A stretch of 64,000 nucleotides of DNA from Candidatus Gastranaerophilales bacterium (GCA_905234865.1 CAJOJE010000008.1:62001-126000), one strand, 5' to 3'. Counted from the first letter of the stretch, positions 22,706 to 31,178 are shown. Notes: generated by a model not told the origin, from the letters alone. Made by a program: numbers and translations.

Positions 22706-23839
22706 TTATGCTTTATCCATAGGAAGCAAAATGCAATAAAGAGTGCCTTGGTTTGAATTTGAATAAACCCACATATCACCTTTTAAATCTTTTACAAATT
22801 TATAAACAAGTGCTATTGTCATTTTTGCACTTATTAATTTTTTGGTCATGTTTTCATTCAAATAATAAAAGTCGAAAATTCTCTCCAAAACATCGTCGGG
22901 AATAACAAAACCCGTATCTTTTATTTCAAACATTGCATATTGTTTTTTAATGTTTTCATCTTCAACATTAAACCCCTTGGATTCTAAAAATTCCAAAGGA
23001 GGATTACCGACATTCATTGAAATTGAGCCTATGTCGGTATATTTTAAGGATAATTCCAAAAGAGCTTTTACAAAAGTTTCAACGGCATTAGAATCGCTGT
23101 TGCAGCTTCTTGTTAAAAAGGTCGAAAGGTCGTATGAAAAATTAATTTTCTTTTTCGCAAAAAGTATTTCATAACTTCTTGCAACGCTTGTCATTAAATC
23201 ACCCAAATCAAACCTCTTATATTCATAAGAATATAATTCCGATTCAAGCTCAAAATATTGAAATAAGCGTTTTAAGTCATAATAAAGTTCATTTGAATTC
23301 CTGTTTATTATTGTCACGTATTTATTTTGTTTATCGTTTAATTTTCCGCCCACACCGCCTTCAAGTGCCTTTGAAAAGTTTACGACGGAATTTAAAACGG
23401 AAAAAAGTTCAAAAGAAATTGATTTTAAATACGAATTTTTTTCATCAATTATTTTTTTGGCGATTTCATATTCGCCGTTTACCATACTTTGAACTTTATA
23501 ATTCTGAGTTACGTCTTTAACGGAAACGTAAACTTTGTCTTCTTCGCCTTTTGAAGCGGCAACTTCAACAAATTTATCTTCTTCTGCGGGAATATTTAAA
23601 ACTTTTGTCATAACGGAGGTTTCCTGCCCTACCAATTTATTAAGTAAGACCGAACCGCCTTGTATATAATGCGAGAAAAAAGCTCCTATAAGTTCAACTT
23701 TTGACGTTTCAAAAATAACCTGCGCTTTTAAATTAGCATCAAGTATTTTACCGTCCATTGACACAATCAATATTCCGTCGGGAAAAATGTCAAACATATC
23801 TTCTTTTTTTGGTTTTTTGAATAATGAAAAAAATTTCAT
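22706..23839 (-). CDS. PAS-domain histidine-kinase-like protein lacking the phospho-acceptor histidine
   Basis: The 377-residue protein has an N-terminal PAS domain (about 14-120), a dimerisation helix pair (about 125-200) and an HATPase-like domain. It is soluble, without membrane segments. The H-box region aligns well with SHELRTPLN-type kinases, including the downstream LNDKQNKYVTIINRNSNEL. The histidine is replaced by Phe143 (SISFELFSVLN). The N-box asparagine also appears lost (ALLELSLKYTD), and the G1 loop reads DTGFVIP instead of DTGIGIP. It is probably a pseudokinase or scaffold. It is the gene before the orphan ABC ATPase. Confidence 0.72.
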   Translation of the reverse strand: MKFFSLFKKPKKEDMFDIFPDGILIVSMDGKILDANLKAQVIFETSKVELIGAFFSHYIQGGSVLLNKLVGQETSVMTKVLNIPAEEDKFVEVAASKGEEDKVYVSVKDVTQNYKVQSMVNGEYEIAKKIIDEKNSYLKSISFELFSVLNSVVNFSKALEGGVGGKLNDKQNKYVTIINRNSNELYYDLKRLFQYFELESELYSYEYKRFDLGDLMTSVARSYEILFAKKKINFSYDLSTFLTRSCNSDSNAVETFVKALLELSLKYTDIGSISMNVGNPPLEFLESKGFNVEDENIKKQYAMFEIKDTGFVIPDDVLERIFDFYYLNENMTKKLISAKMTIALVYKFVKDLKGDMWVYSNSNQGTLYCILLPMDKA

Positions 23840-23981
23840 CCTATGCTTCTTCTCTATATATAGTACATTTTTAAAATAATATTAACACACCTTTTAATAA
23901 TTTCAAACCAAACTACAACACATAGACCAGAAAAAACATTGCATGGAATTTTGTTTTTGCTAGCATGTTCAATAATATATT

Positions 23982-24983
23982 ATGTTTTTAACATCTTTCA
24001 CACCCAATGATATCCTTATGATAACGGGGTTTCTTTTATCCCTGTTTGCTTGCGTTTCAAACGATTGCATTCAAACTATGGGGACCTTTTTGATTAATAC
24101 GAAACATCGTCCCTTATGGCAGATATGGCTTTATGTATGCTTTGTTATTTGCTTAACTTTTATTATAGGCCGGTTTGTAAACAATGGCGATATGGCATTC
24201 GGAAGGCTTGACAGAGTGCCGTATCCCGATAAATTTTATTGGTGGCATATTTTACCGCCGATAGTTTTAATTTGTTTAACAAAATGCGGAATTCCTTGTG
24301 CTACGAGCTTTTTAATCGTAAGCACATTTTCTTCGAGTACGGTTATCGGAATGATGGTTGCAAAATCCGCCTTCGGATATACCGTTGCGCTTATCGTCGG
24401 TTTTATTGTTTATATGTTAATTTCAAGAAAAATCGAAAAATATTTTTTATACACAAAAAATAAACCTTATTCAAAAAAATGGATTATCGCAAAATGGATA
24501 TCTACGGCATTTTTACTCTGCGCTTGGCTTTTACAGGACGGTGCGGTTTTATACGTTTATATGCCGAGAAAAATGGAGTTTTTCCCGATGATAATAAGCC
24601 TTCTTGCGTTTTGTACGCTTTTGTATATCGTTTGTTACGGAAGGGGCGGGAATCTTGCGGGAATTATTAAACTTAAAACCAATACGCAAGATATACGTTC
24701 CGCCACGATAATAGATATTATATACGGTTTAATTCTTGTTTATTTTATGTTTGTAAACAATATCCCGATGTCTACAACGTGGGTATTTATCGGCTTACTT
24801 GCGGGAAGAGAAATTGCAATGTACAACCGATTGCGTTTTGAAACTCAAAAGAAAGTTTATAAACATGTTTTAAAAGATTTGTTAAAAACAATAACGGGGC
24901 TTATAGTTTCCATTTTAGTCGTATTTTCAATTCATAATTTTAACTCGATTAAAGAAATTCTGCACGCCTATTTTAATCTTTAA
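23982..24983 (+). CDS. PiT-like inorganic phosphate (or anion) permease
   Basis: The 333-residue protein has about nine membrane segments. Two internal repeats resemble the PiT (phosphate transporter) family halves: SNDCIQTMGTFL near residue 26 takes the place of the PiT ANDxANAxGT motif, and NIPMSTTWVFIGLLAGREI near the C terminus matches the second-half P-x-STTHT region. The match is by motif only and the motifs are diverged, so the substrate is uncertain. No phoU-like gene is adjacent. The start has an AATAAT box five bases upstream and no ribosome site. Its last codons overlap the convergent Fe-S gene. Confidence 0.55.
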   Translation: MFLTSFTPNDILMITGFLLSLFACVSNDCIQTMGTFLINTKHRPLWQIWLYVCFVICLTFIIGRFVNNGDMAFGRLDRVPYPDKFYWWHILPPIVLICLTKCGIPCATSFLIVSTFSSSTVIGMMVAKSAFGYTVALIVGFIVYMLISRKIEKYFLYTKNKPYSKKWIIAKWISTAFLLCAWLLQDGAVLYVYMPRKMEFFPMIISLLAFCTLLYIVCYGRGGNLAGIIKLKTNTQDIRSATIIDIIYGLILVYFMFVNNIPMSTTWVFIGLLAGREIAMYNRLRFETQKKVYKHVLKDLLKTITGLIVSILVVFSIHNFNSIKEILHAYFNL

Positions 24984-26016
24984 TTTCACAAAATACATCT
25001 AAAAATTCGGCTAAATCGCAGGCTTTTAAATTCGTATTAAGCAATTTAATCCCGTATTTTAAGCTCCAAAGACAGGTGGGGCAAGTTGTAAGAACAATAT
25101 CCGCTTTTGTTTTTGAGATATTTTTAATTTTTGTTTCAGATAAAATTGAAGATGTTTTTATGTGACGGGTGAAAAAATCTCCGCTAAATCCGCAGCACTC
25201 ATCCATTTCTTCGTAATCGACAAATTCAAGATTTTTTATACTTTTTAAAATTTCCAAAATGTCCGAAAATACTTTACCGTTCAAATGACAAGGTTTATGA
25301 AAAGTAACCTTTAGGGGGTCTTTCAAGGATAAATTTTTACTTTTATAATAATCCGTAAAATAAACGAGTTTATCCTTTTGTTCGGATTCAAGCCCCTCAT
25401 AATTTAAAACCGTATCATAACAGGTAGCGCAATCAAATATTACTTTTTTTGCCTCTTTAATGAGTTTTATATTTCTTTTTTTGTATTTTTCATATAAATC
25501 AAAACGCCCTTTAAGGTAATAAGGAAGAGCACAGCAGGAAAATTTTCCGACATTATCAAAATTAAAGCCATGGACATTTATTGATTTTGAAGCACACCCT
25601 TTGAAATGAACTTCGCCTTTATTTGATTTAATTTTTTTTCTTTTTATGTTTTTTGGAAAATATTTTAATAAATATAAAATTTTCAGCCAAAAAAGTTTAA
25701 ACTTAAACAACGGTGCCGAATAAAAAAATCTTTCAAAGGGGGTTTGATACTTATTTTTAATAAAAGAAAAAATATAAACGGCGTCAATCCCCGAAGGACA
25801 GGCTTTTTTGCATTTTCCGCATGCAAGGCATAAATCAAGATTGTAGGCAATTTTTTTACTCCATTTTAAATCACCTCTGATAAGACCCAATAACTGCAAA
25901 AATTTACCCCTTAAAAGTGCGGTTTCCGTTCCTTTTGCATGGTATATCGGGCAAACATCCATACATAATCCGCATCTTGAGCATTTGATTATTTCTTCGC
26001 TAATTTTTTTGTCCAT
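24973..26016 (-). CDS. GlcF/LutA-like iron-sulfur oxidoreductase subunit
   Basis: Two ferredoxin-type clusters open the protein: CSRCGLCMDVCP (from residue 12) and CLACGKCKKACP. Two cysteine-rich CCG-type domains follow (FSCCALPYY; DECCGFSGDFF), with other conserved cysteines such as CPTCLW. This is the layout of glycolate oxidase subunit GlcF, LutA and heterodisulfide-reductase-like subunits, which pass electrons from a flavin dehydrogenase. No FAD-linked oxidase gene is adjacent. The ATG at 26016 is chosen because a -10 box lies five bases before it; an in-frame ATG at 26037 is the alternative. Confidence 0.75.
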   Translation of the reverse strand: MDKKISEEIIKCSRCGLCMDVCPIYHAKGTETALLRGKFLQLLGLIRGDLKWSKKIAYNLDLCLACGKCKKACPSGIDAVYIFSFIKNKYQTPFERFFYSAPLFKFKLFWLKILYLLKYFPKNIKRKKIKSNKGEVHFKGCASKSINVHGFNFDNVGKFSCCALPYYLKGRFDLYEKYKKRNIKLIKEAKKVIFDCATCYDTVLNYEGLESEQKDKLVYFTDYYKSKNLSLKDPLKVTFHKPCHLNGKVFSDILEILKSIKNLEFVDYEEMDECCGFSGDFFTRHIKTSSILSETKIKNISKTKADIVLTTCPTCLWSLKYGIKLLNTNLKACDLAEFLDVFCEIKD

Positions 26017-26035
26017 TTTGTAGTATAATTTTACC
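26017..26035. promoter_or_regulatory. Candidate bidirectional promoter with overlapping -10 boxes
   Basis: Nineteen bases separate the Fe-S gene ATG (minus) and the pilin-like gene ATG (plus). TATAAT at 26024-26029 lies six bases before the plus ATG. TATACT, read from 26027 to 26022, lies five bases before the minus ATG. The two boxes share four bases. Both transcripts would start at or next to the start codons. Confidence 0.45.
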
Positions 26036-26218
26036 ATGAAAAAAGCGCAGGTTTTTATCGAGTATTTAATGTGTCTTTTATTTGGAATTTTGCTTTTATT
26101 GACTTTTGTAGCATGTTTTCAAAAACAAACGACACCATACATAAAACAGGCAGGCGGAGGGTCGCTTTGGGCAAAATTTCAACATAACACGATTCATGTA
26201 CGCCCGATGACAAAATAA
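26036..26218 (+). CDS. Small pilin-like membrane peptide
   Basis: The 60-residue product starts MKKAQVFIEYLMCLLFGILL. The KKAQ-x-x-IEY start followed by a hydrophobic helix is the class III/Flp prepilin-type signal. It is nearly identical in layout to the Flp pilin at 62.2-62.6 kb (KKAQSLIEYALIL). The tail is short and glycine-containing. It could be a minor pseudopilin or a remnant. The TATAAT box six bases upstream suggests leaderless translation, and a dehydrogenase gene follows after three bases. Confidence 0.5.
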   Translation: MKKAQVFIEYLMCLLFGILLLLTFVACFQKQTTPYIKQAGGGSLWAKFQHNTIHVRPMTK

Positions 26219-26221
26219 ATT

Positions 26222-27232
26222 ATGAAATCAGCAATATTAAAAGACGGCAAAATTCAAATTACGGAAAAAGACAAACCCGAATTAACTCATGACAAAAAAG
26301 GCGCAGTCGTTAAAATTACGGGCTGCGGTCTTTGTGGTTCGGACATTGTTAAAATTAACCATGCAACAAAAGAAAACGAAAATAAAATAGTTTTAGGTCA
26401 TGAAATAACGGGGATTATTGAAGATATTAACGTTAATATCATAGGAAACGGCGAAAAAATTCCTTTTAAAAAGGGTGATAAAATCGCCATGGGACATCAT
26501 TACCCCTGTTTTAAATGTAAAATGTGTCTTTTGGGACATCATTCAATGTGTGAAACGTTTAAAAGTTCTAATATTTATCCCGCAGGGTTTGGAGAATATA
26601 TTTATATTAATGAAAATCATCTTAAATACACCGTTTTTAAAAAGCCCGATAATCTGACGGAAGAAGAATTTTCGTTTTTGGAACCGTTATCTTGCTGTAT
26701 TCGTGCAATAAGAAGAGCCTGCGTTGATTTTGAACATGATAATTCTATTTTTAATGCGCTTGTAATCGGGCTGGGTTCAATCGGACTTTTAACGGCTCAG
26801 GCACTAAAGGCCTTCAAAGTTAACACTTTTGGTTTTGATATAAATTATGAAAGACAAAACTTTGCAAAAGAAAATTTCAACATAGATTTTAACGAAAATT
26901 TAAAGTATGACTTGATTTTTATGACATCGGGGAGTTATAAAGCACTTTATGATGTTTATAAATTTGCACAAAAAGGAGCCGTTATAATTGTTTTTTCTTC
27001 AATTTCAAACGATAAGGACGGGTATTTGAATAATGAAATTTATTACAACGAACTAACGGTTATGGGGAGCTACTCTCCAAGCCCTAACGACCTTTTAATG
27101 TCAAAAAAACTGCTTGAAACGGGTCTTGTTAAAACAAAAAATTTCAGTACGAATTATAATCTGTATGAAATAGAAAAAGCAATAAAAGATACTAAAGAAG
27201 GCAAAATTTTAAAGGGGTATATAAAATTATGA
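26222..27232 (+). CDS. Zinc-dependent medium-chain dehydrogenase
   Basis: The 336-residue protein has the catalytic-zinc motif CGLCGSD, GHE in VLGHEITG, a four-cysteine structural zinc lobe (CFKCKMCLLGHHSMC) and a Rossmann loop in VIGLGSIGLLTAQALKA. It belongs to the sorbitol/threonine/alcohol dehydrogenase superfamily. The substrate cannot be inferred. It overlaps the next gene, a distant paralog, by four bases (ATGA), so the pair is translationally coupled and may act on one pathway or form a heteromer. Confidence 0.85.
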   Translation: MKSAILKDGKIQITEKDKPELTHDKKGAVVKITGCGLCGSDIVKINHATKENENKIVLGHEITGIIEDINVNIIGNGEKIPFKKGDKIAMGHHYPCFKCKMCLLGHHSMCETFKSSNIYPAGFGEYIYINENHLKYTVFKKPDNLTEEEFSFLEPLSCCIRAIRRACVDFEHDNSIFNALVIGLGSIGLLTAQALKAFKVNTFGFDINYERQNFAKENFNIDFNENLKYDLIFMTSGSYKALYDVYKFAQKGAVIIVFSSISNDKDGYLNNEIYYNELTVMGSYSPSPNDLLMSKKLLETGLVKTKNFSTNYNLYEIEKAIKDTKEGKILKGYIKL

Positions 27233-28266
27233 AAATGAAAGCGATAAGATACTATGCTCCAAAAGATATAAGATTTGAAGAAGTAAATGTCCCCGAATTA
27301 GACGAGGGGGAAGTTTTAGTTAAGGTTAAAGCCGCCCTTACCTGCGGAACGGACGTTAAAACATATAAAAGAGGACATCCCGTTTTAATAAAAAAAGTAC
27401 CGTCGGGTTTCGGACATGAATTTTCGGGCGAAATTGTCAAATTAGGCGAAAATACGGAAGGCTTCAAAATAGGTGACAGAGTAGTTGCCGCAAATTCCGC
27501 CCCATGCGGAGAATGTTTTTTCTGCAAAAAAGGGCAAGAAAATTTGTGTGAAAATTTAGAACTTTTAAACGGAGCTTACGCTCAATACATAGCAATTCCA
27601 AAAAGAATTGTCGAAAAAAACCTTATTAAAATACCGGATAGTCTGCCCTACAAATTGGCGGCTTTTTCGGAGCCTTTGGCAAATGTTTGTCATGGAATAG
27701 ACAGAACCCCTATAAATAAAGGCGATACGGTGGGTGTTATAGGAATAGGTCCCATCGGGCTTATGTTTTGTGCTTTGGCAAAATTAAAAGGCGCAAAAGT
27801 AATCGCCATGGGAAGAAACCCTTTAAAGTTAAGACTTGCTAAAGAATTTGCGCATGTTGACGAAGTAATTGACCTTAAAAAATTTTCCGACCCGACTGAT
27901 ATGATTTTATCCATGACGGAAGACAAAAGGGGCTTGGATGTTGCAATAGAGTGCGTCGGATTGCCTGAAATTTGGGAGAGCATGTTTAAACTCGTAAGAC
28001 GTGGCGGAGTTGTACATTTATTTGGCGGATGCGCTTCCAAAACAAGCATTAATATTGATACAAAAAGATTACATTATGACGAAGTTAATATCATAAGCGT
28101 TTTTCACCACACGCCAAAATACTTTAGGGAAGCATTAAAATTAATTGAAGAAGGTAAAGTTGATGTTGAAAAATTAATAACAAAAACAATGCCCTTAAAA
28201 TATGCCAAAAAAGCAATAGAAATGCACGCTTTGGGAGAAGCAACAAAAGTTCTTTTGGAACCTTGA
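27229..28266 (+). CDS. Zinc-dependent medium-chain dehydrogenase, second of a pair
   Basis: The 345-residue protein has CGTDVKTY at the catalytic zinc, FGHEFSG, the structural lobe CGECFFCKKGQENLC and VGVIGIGPIGLMFCALA for nucleotide binding. It looks like the sorbitol/galactitol-phosphate dehydrogenase branch. It is diverged from its neighbour, so this is not a recent duplication. An ATG two codons downstream (27235) is an alternative start. A tRNA promoter begins about ten bases after its stop. Confidence 0.85.
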   Translation: MKMKAIRYYAPKDIRFEEVNVPELDEGEVLVKVKAALTCGTDVKTYKRGHPVLIKKVPSGFGHEFSGEIVKLGENTEGFKIGDRVVAANSAPCGECFFCKKGQENLCENLELLNGAYAQYIAIPKRIVEKNLIKIPDSLPYKLAAFSEPLANVCHGIDRTPINKGDTVGVIGIGPIGLMFCALAKLKGAKVIAMGRNPLKLRLAKEFAHVDEVIDLKKFSDPTDMILSMTEDKRGLDVAIECVGLPEIWESMFKLVRRGGVVHLFGGCASKTSINIDTKRLHYDEVNIISVFHHTPKYFREALKLIEEGKVDVEKLITKTMPLKYAKKAIEMHALGEATKVLLEP

Positions 28267-28276
28267 AGTATTTTTC

Positions 28277-28304
28277 TTGACTTTGTGGTTTTAATTGGTA
28301 TTAT
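28277..28304 (+). promoter_or_regulatory. Sigma70-type promoter ahead of tRNA-Phe
   Basis: TTGACT (28277-28282) and TATTAT (28299-28304) are spaced by 16 bases. Transcription would start near 28311, leaving a leader of about 110 bases before the tRNA. I recognised no second stable RNA in that leader. Confidence 0.6.
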
Positions 28305-28422
28305 GGTTAAGAGGTTTTACTTAAAAGCCTTTTGCAATAGCCTTGGTTGAGTATACGAAACCAACAATCAAAATAATCGACTGAGCGCAATTGCAAACAG
28401 AATTGAAAATTTAATAATATAT

Positions 28423-28495
28423 GCCGCAATAGCTCAGTTGGTAGAGCAAGGGACTGAAAATCCCTGTGTCCTTGGTTCGATTCCGAGTTGCGGCA
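28423..28495 (+). tRNA. tRNA-Phe (GAA)
   Basis: The 73-base gene folds as a full cloverleaf. The acceptor is GCCGCAA/TTGCGGC, the D stem GCTC/GAGC, the anticodon stem AGGGA/TCCCT with loop CTGAAAA (anticodon GAA), and the T arm CTTGG-TTCGATT-CCGAG. The discriminator is A, followed by TATTT, so the CCA end is not encoded and must be added by the Cca enzyme found at 46.9 kb. Confidence 0.97.
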
Positions 28496-28630
28496 TATTT
28501 TTTTATCCCAAAAATTAAAAGTCTAAACTTAGTATTATTTTTTGAGCAGTTTAGGTGTATTTTTATGTCCGTTTTGGTTTGAACGGATAGTGTGCTTATT
28601 TTTGGAAGTAGGCTTTGTGTTTGAGTTTCA

Positions 28631-28922
28631 GGGGTAGGAATAAAGGATATTGCGGAAGCTAAAGGTTTAACTTCAACTCGTTCACTTCGTTTGGAATTAA
28701 ACAAACCTGAAAGTAAATATATTTCAAGAGAGGTTCAGGTTAATGGCGGATTCAAGTTTAGAACCTGAACTAAAGGATAAGTTAAGGAACAGTGAAACAA
28801 AATCAACGGCACTTGTTCCTTTAAATTATCAGACGCCACAATTTGTATCGGATAACGCAAAAATCGTTGCTAATTTTAGAATCAATATAGTTTTAAAAGT
28901 CATTTTCTTACAATTAAAATAA
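28631..28922 (+). pseudogene. Mu-type transposase N-terminal fragment, frameshifted
   Basis: Frame one (28631-28768, no start codon) reads GIKDIAEAKGLTSTRSLRLE ... YISREVQVNGGFKF. This resembles the winged-helix DNA-binding domain of MuA-like transposases. Frame two (28743-28922) continues with SSLEPELKDKL, the segment expected just after the Gly-Gly turn, and stops after 59 codons. The catalytic DDE domain is absent. It is a decayed remnant, about 140 bases downstream of tRNA-Phe. The family call is by motif resemblance only. Confidence 0.55.
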
Positions 28923-29009
28923 AACATCTTGCAAAGAAATTATGTGAATTTTGTGTAGAATATCCGGAAATAGCGAAAAATTTGGACAATTCAAGGAAGG
29001 AGCAGGTCT

Positions 29010-29159
29010 ATGTATATTAAGAAAAGTGAATTACTTGCATTAAGAGAAAGTGCAGAATATAGAAGAATCAACGAAAGTTTTAAGAAATGCCAATTTGAAA
29101 AATTAGCTAAATATGATGTATTTTTAAGCCATGCAATTTTTTTCTTTAAGAATAAATGA
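29010..29159 (+). pseudogene. Truncated TIR-like domain gene
   Basis: A 49-codon frame with a strong ribosome site (AAGGAAGGAG) starts at 29010. After a helical lead-in (MYIKKSELLALRESAEYRRI) it reaches LAKYDVFLSHA, the first beta strand and BB-loop entry of bacterial TIR-like domains. It then breaks into FFFKNK and a stop. An intact TIR domain would need well over 100 further residues. It is probably the stump of an immune or effector gene cut by deletion. Confidence 0.5.
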
Positions 29160-29614
29160 ATGTATAAATGCAGATAATAATATAGATAAAAATGATAAAA
29201 TTCTTAAATTGTATGAAAATGAAGTTGTAATTTTACTAAATAAATACCCTAATAATGAGCATATTGTTGAAAGTTTTGTAAGCATAAAATCTAACCTGCT
29301 AATGACACTTTGTTTAAATGAACACGAGGTAGAATTAGATGATAATATACTGCAAACTTATAGAGGATATCATAACAAACGGAATAAAAACATTGATATT
29401 ATCGAGGCTTTAGGAAGGATTCTCTATATAAAAGCACTGAATTTAATTTCTCAAGAAAACAAGTTAAAGCATTAATAAAAGAGCTTGAAAACTTAGAACT
29501 TGAAAGCCAATCAATTTATAAAGAATACATTTCATCAAATGACGAACTAAAAACTTGGATTAAAACGCTAAAAAACGGAATTAAACTGCAAAATTCATTT
29601 AGAGAGTTTATATA
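29131..29614 (+). pseudogene. Degenerate frames after the TIR stump
   Basis: One frame (29131-29475, 114 codons, no ribosome site) encodes a helical acidic protein (LRINECINADNNIDKNDKIL). A second frame, ending at 29614, overlaps its end and reads SRKQVKALIKELENLELESQ ... NSFREFI. The switch near 29430 suggests a frameshift within one ancestral gene. No family was recognised. Further short open stretches continue to 29817 without start signals. Confidence 0.35.
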
Positions 29615-29790
29615 ATCTGTTAAAAATTTTGTACAGGAATTGACAGAATTTTTAGTAAAAAATGTGTACATTAAAACGATAATTTAGATGTTAAGTTGCC
29701 CGAAAGAGTCAAACCGGGTGTTAAACTTATCCTTTTCAAGTGTTCTTTTACGGAAAGTGTGAGTTTTGTCCCCGAAAGTCCATTTTTTAC

Positions 29791-29814
29791 AAAAGAGCCT
29801 AAAAAGGCTCTTTT
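29791..29814 (+). terminator. Intrinsic terminator
   Basis: AAAAGAGCC (29791-29799) pairs with GGCTCTTTT (29806-29814), followed by further T residues. It closes the decayed region on the plus strand. Confidence 0.75.
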
Positions 29815-29853
29815 TTAGCGGCCTATGCAGTGCTAATCCGCATTTTGACGATT

Positions 29854-29973
29854 TTAACCGTTTATCGGTATTTTTATAAAATTTTCAAAACTATTGGTAT
29901 AGAAAAACCGTTTCCTCTTTTGAATAATTTCTGTTGTCAAATTTGATAATTGCTTTATTTTTTTTCTTGCCAT
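29854..29973 (-). CDS. Possible 39-residue basic protein
   Basis: The start at 29973 has an excellent ribosome site (AAAGGAGG, four bases before the ATG). The product opens MARKKIKQLSNLTTEIIQKR and is very basic, ending KIPING. No family was recognised. It lies between debris and a decayed palindromic repeat, so it may be the N-terminal stump of a longer lost gene. Confidence 0.35.
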   Translation of the reverse strand: MARKKIKQLSNLTTEIIQKRKRFFYTNSFENFIKIPING

Positions 29974-30010
29974 AAAACCTCCTTTTTTGTTTTGAAAATT
30001 AAAACGCAAA

Positions 30011-30080
30011 AGAAGATACCATGCCGAACTTATTTTAGTATTCATCAAATGGTAAGACCCTGAAAAAAGTTCAGGGTGAC
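30011..30080. repeat. Decayed palindromic interspersed repeat
   Basis: ACCCTGAA (30057-30064) and TTCAGGGT (30070-30077) form a hairpin. Nearby ATGCCGAACTTATTTTAG looks like the eroded partner of a second hairpin. Translated on the minus strand it reads CHPELFSGSYHLMN, like the short CHPELVSGSH-type repeat peptides found in many unrelated genomes. It lies in the noncoding debris region. Confidence 0.45.
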
Positions 30081-30203
30081 ATTTAAACAAAATTGACTTC
30101 CGTCCTTTATTTATGCGTGTTTTGGGAGTTGTTACATATCGGGGATTTTGTGATAAAGCGCCAATGTTCGGTGTTTTACATTCGAAGTTTTAAAAAAATA
30201 AAT

Positions 30204-31178
30204 TTATTTGTTCGGACAATTGCTTTTATTGTCATTATCCCAACGTCTGTATATTGCGGCAAGTATTGCCCCCGATATATTATGCCATACGGAAAATATT
30301 GCCCCCGGCACTGCCGCTTCGGGAGTAGCGGGGAAAGTTGCGTTTGCAAGGCTTGCGGCAAGTCCTGAATTTTGCATGCCTATTTCTATTGAAAACGCTT
30401 TTGTTTTTGCATTGTTTAATTTTAAAAGCCTGCCGATACAAAAACCGAATATATAGCCTGATATATTATGAAGAATGACTATTAAAAAAATTATTGCTCC
30501 TGCGGATAAAATCTTTTCCGAATTGTGTGATACAACGGAGGCTATAATTAAACTTATTGCAACAACCGAAATTCCGGGTAATACTTTTGTAATCTTTTTT
30601 GCAAAACCAAAGAAGAACTTGTTTACAATAACTCCGAGTATAATAGGTACCAATATAACGTTGATTATTCCCGTAAACATTGTTAATACACTTGTTTCAA
30701 CCGTAGCTTTCAACATTAAACAGGTGATTATCGGTGTTAAAACGGGTGACAATAATGTATTAACGCTTGTCATACAAACGGATAGCGCAACATCCCCTTT
30801 TGATAAATAAGTAATAACGTTACTTGCCGTTCCTCCGGGGCATGTTCCGACTAGAATTACTCCTGCCGTTAATGCCGAATCCAAATGAAACAAATAACTT
30901 AAACCTAAAGCTAAAAACGGCATTAACGTATATTGGGAAATCGTTCCGAAAATAATTTCTTTCGGGTGAGAAAAAACTAAAATAAAATCGTCCGATTTAA
31001 GAGTTAATCCCATTCCAAACATAATAAGCATTAGTAAGTAGTTTATATATGAAGTTTTTATCCACAAAAAGCCGTTTGAAAAGAATAATGAAAATGAGGC
31101 TGTTGCAAGCACCGTTATTGCCATATGTTTTCCGATAAATTCAAATATTTTATTAATTTTGTTCATAAAAATATCCAT
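30204..31178 (-). CDS. Bile acid:sodium symporter (BASS) family transporter
   Basis: The protein has about ten membrane segments and the BASS core motifs: MFGMGLTL early, GTCPGGTASNVITYLSKGDVALS in the unwound-helix crossing, and EIGMQNSGLAASLA in the second. BASS proteins move organic anions (bile salts, pantoate, pyruvate, others) with sodium. The substrate is unknown here, though a gut habitat would make bile acids conceivable. The TTG at 31184 and ATG at 31166 are alternative starts; none has a clear ribosome site. Confidence 0.88.
   Translation of the reverse strand: MDIFMNKINKIFEFIGKHMAITVLATASFSLFFSNGFLWIKTSYINYLLMLIMFGMGLTLKSDDFILVFSHPKEIIFGTISQYTLMPFLALGLSYLFHLDSALTAGVILVGTCPGGTASNVITYLSKGDVALSVCMTSVNTLLSPVLTPIITCLMLKATVETSVLTMFTGIINVILVPIILGVIVNKFFFGFAKKITKVLPGISVVAISLIIASVVSHNSEKILSAGAIIFLIVILHNISGYIFGFCIGRLLKLNNAKTKAFSIEIGMQNSGLAASLANATFPATPEAAVPGAIFSVWHNISGAILAAIYRRWDNDNKSNCPNK

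Noticed and set aside
28305-28422. Second tRNA or small stable RNA in the tRNA-Phe leader
   Set aside because: No cloverleaf or known RNA fold could be drawn; the stretch is more likely a processed leader.
28411-28704. Minus-strand open frame of 97 codons across tRNA-Phe and the transposase remnant
   Set aside because: It reads through a tRNA gene and has no ribosome site; composition is that of an antisense shadow.
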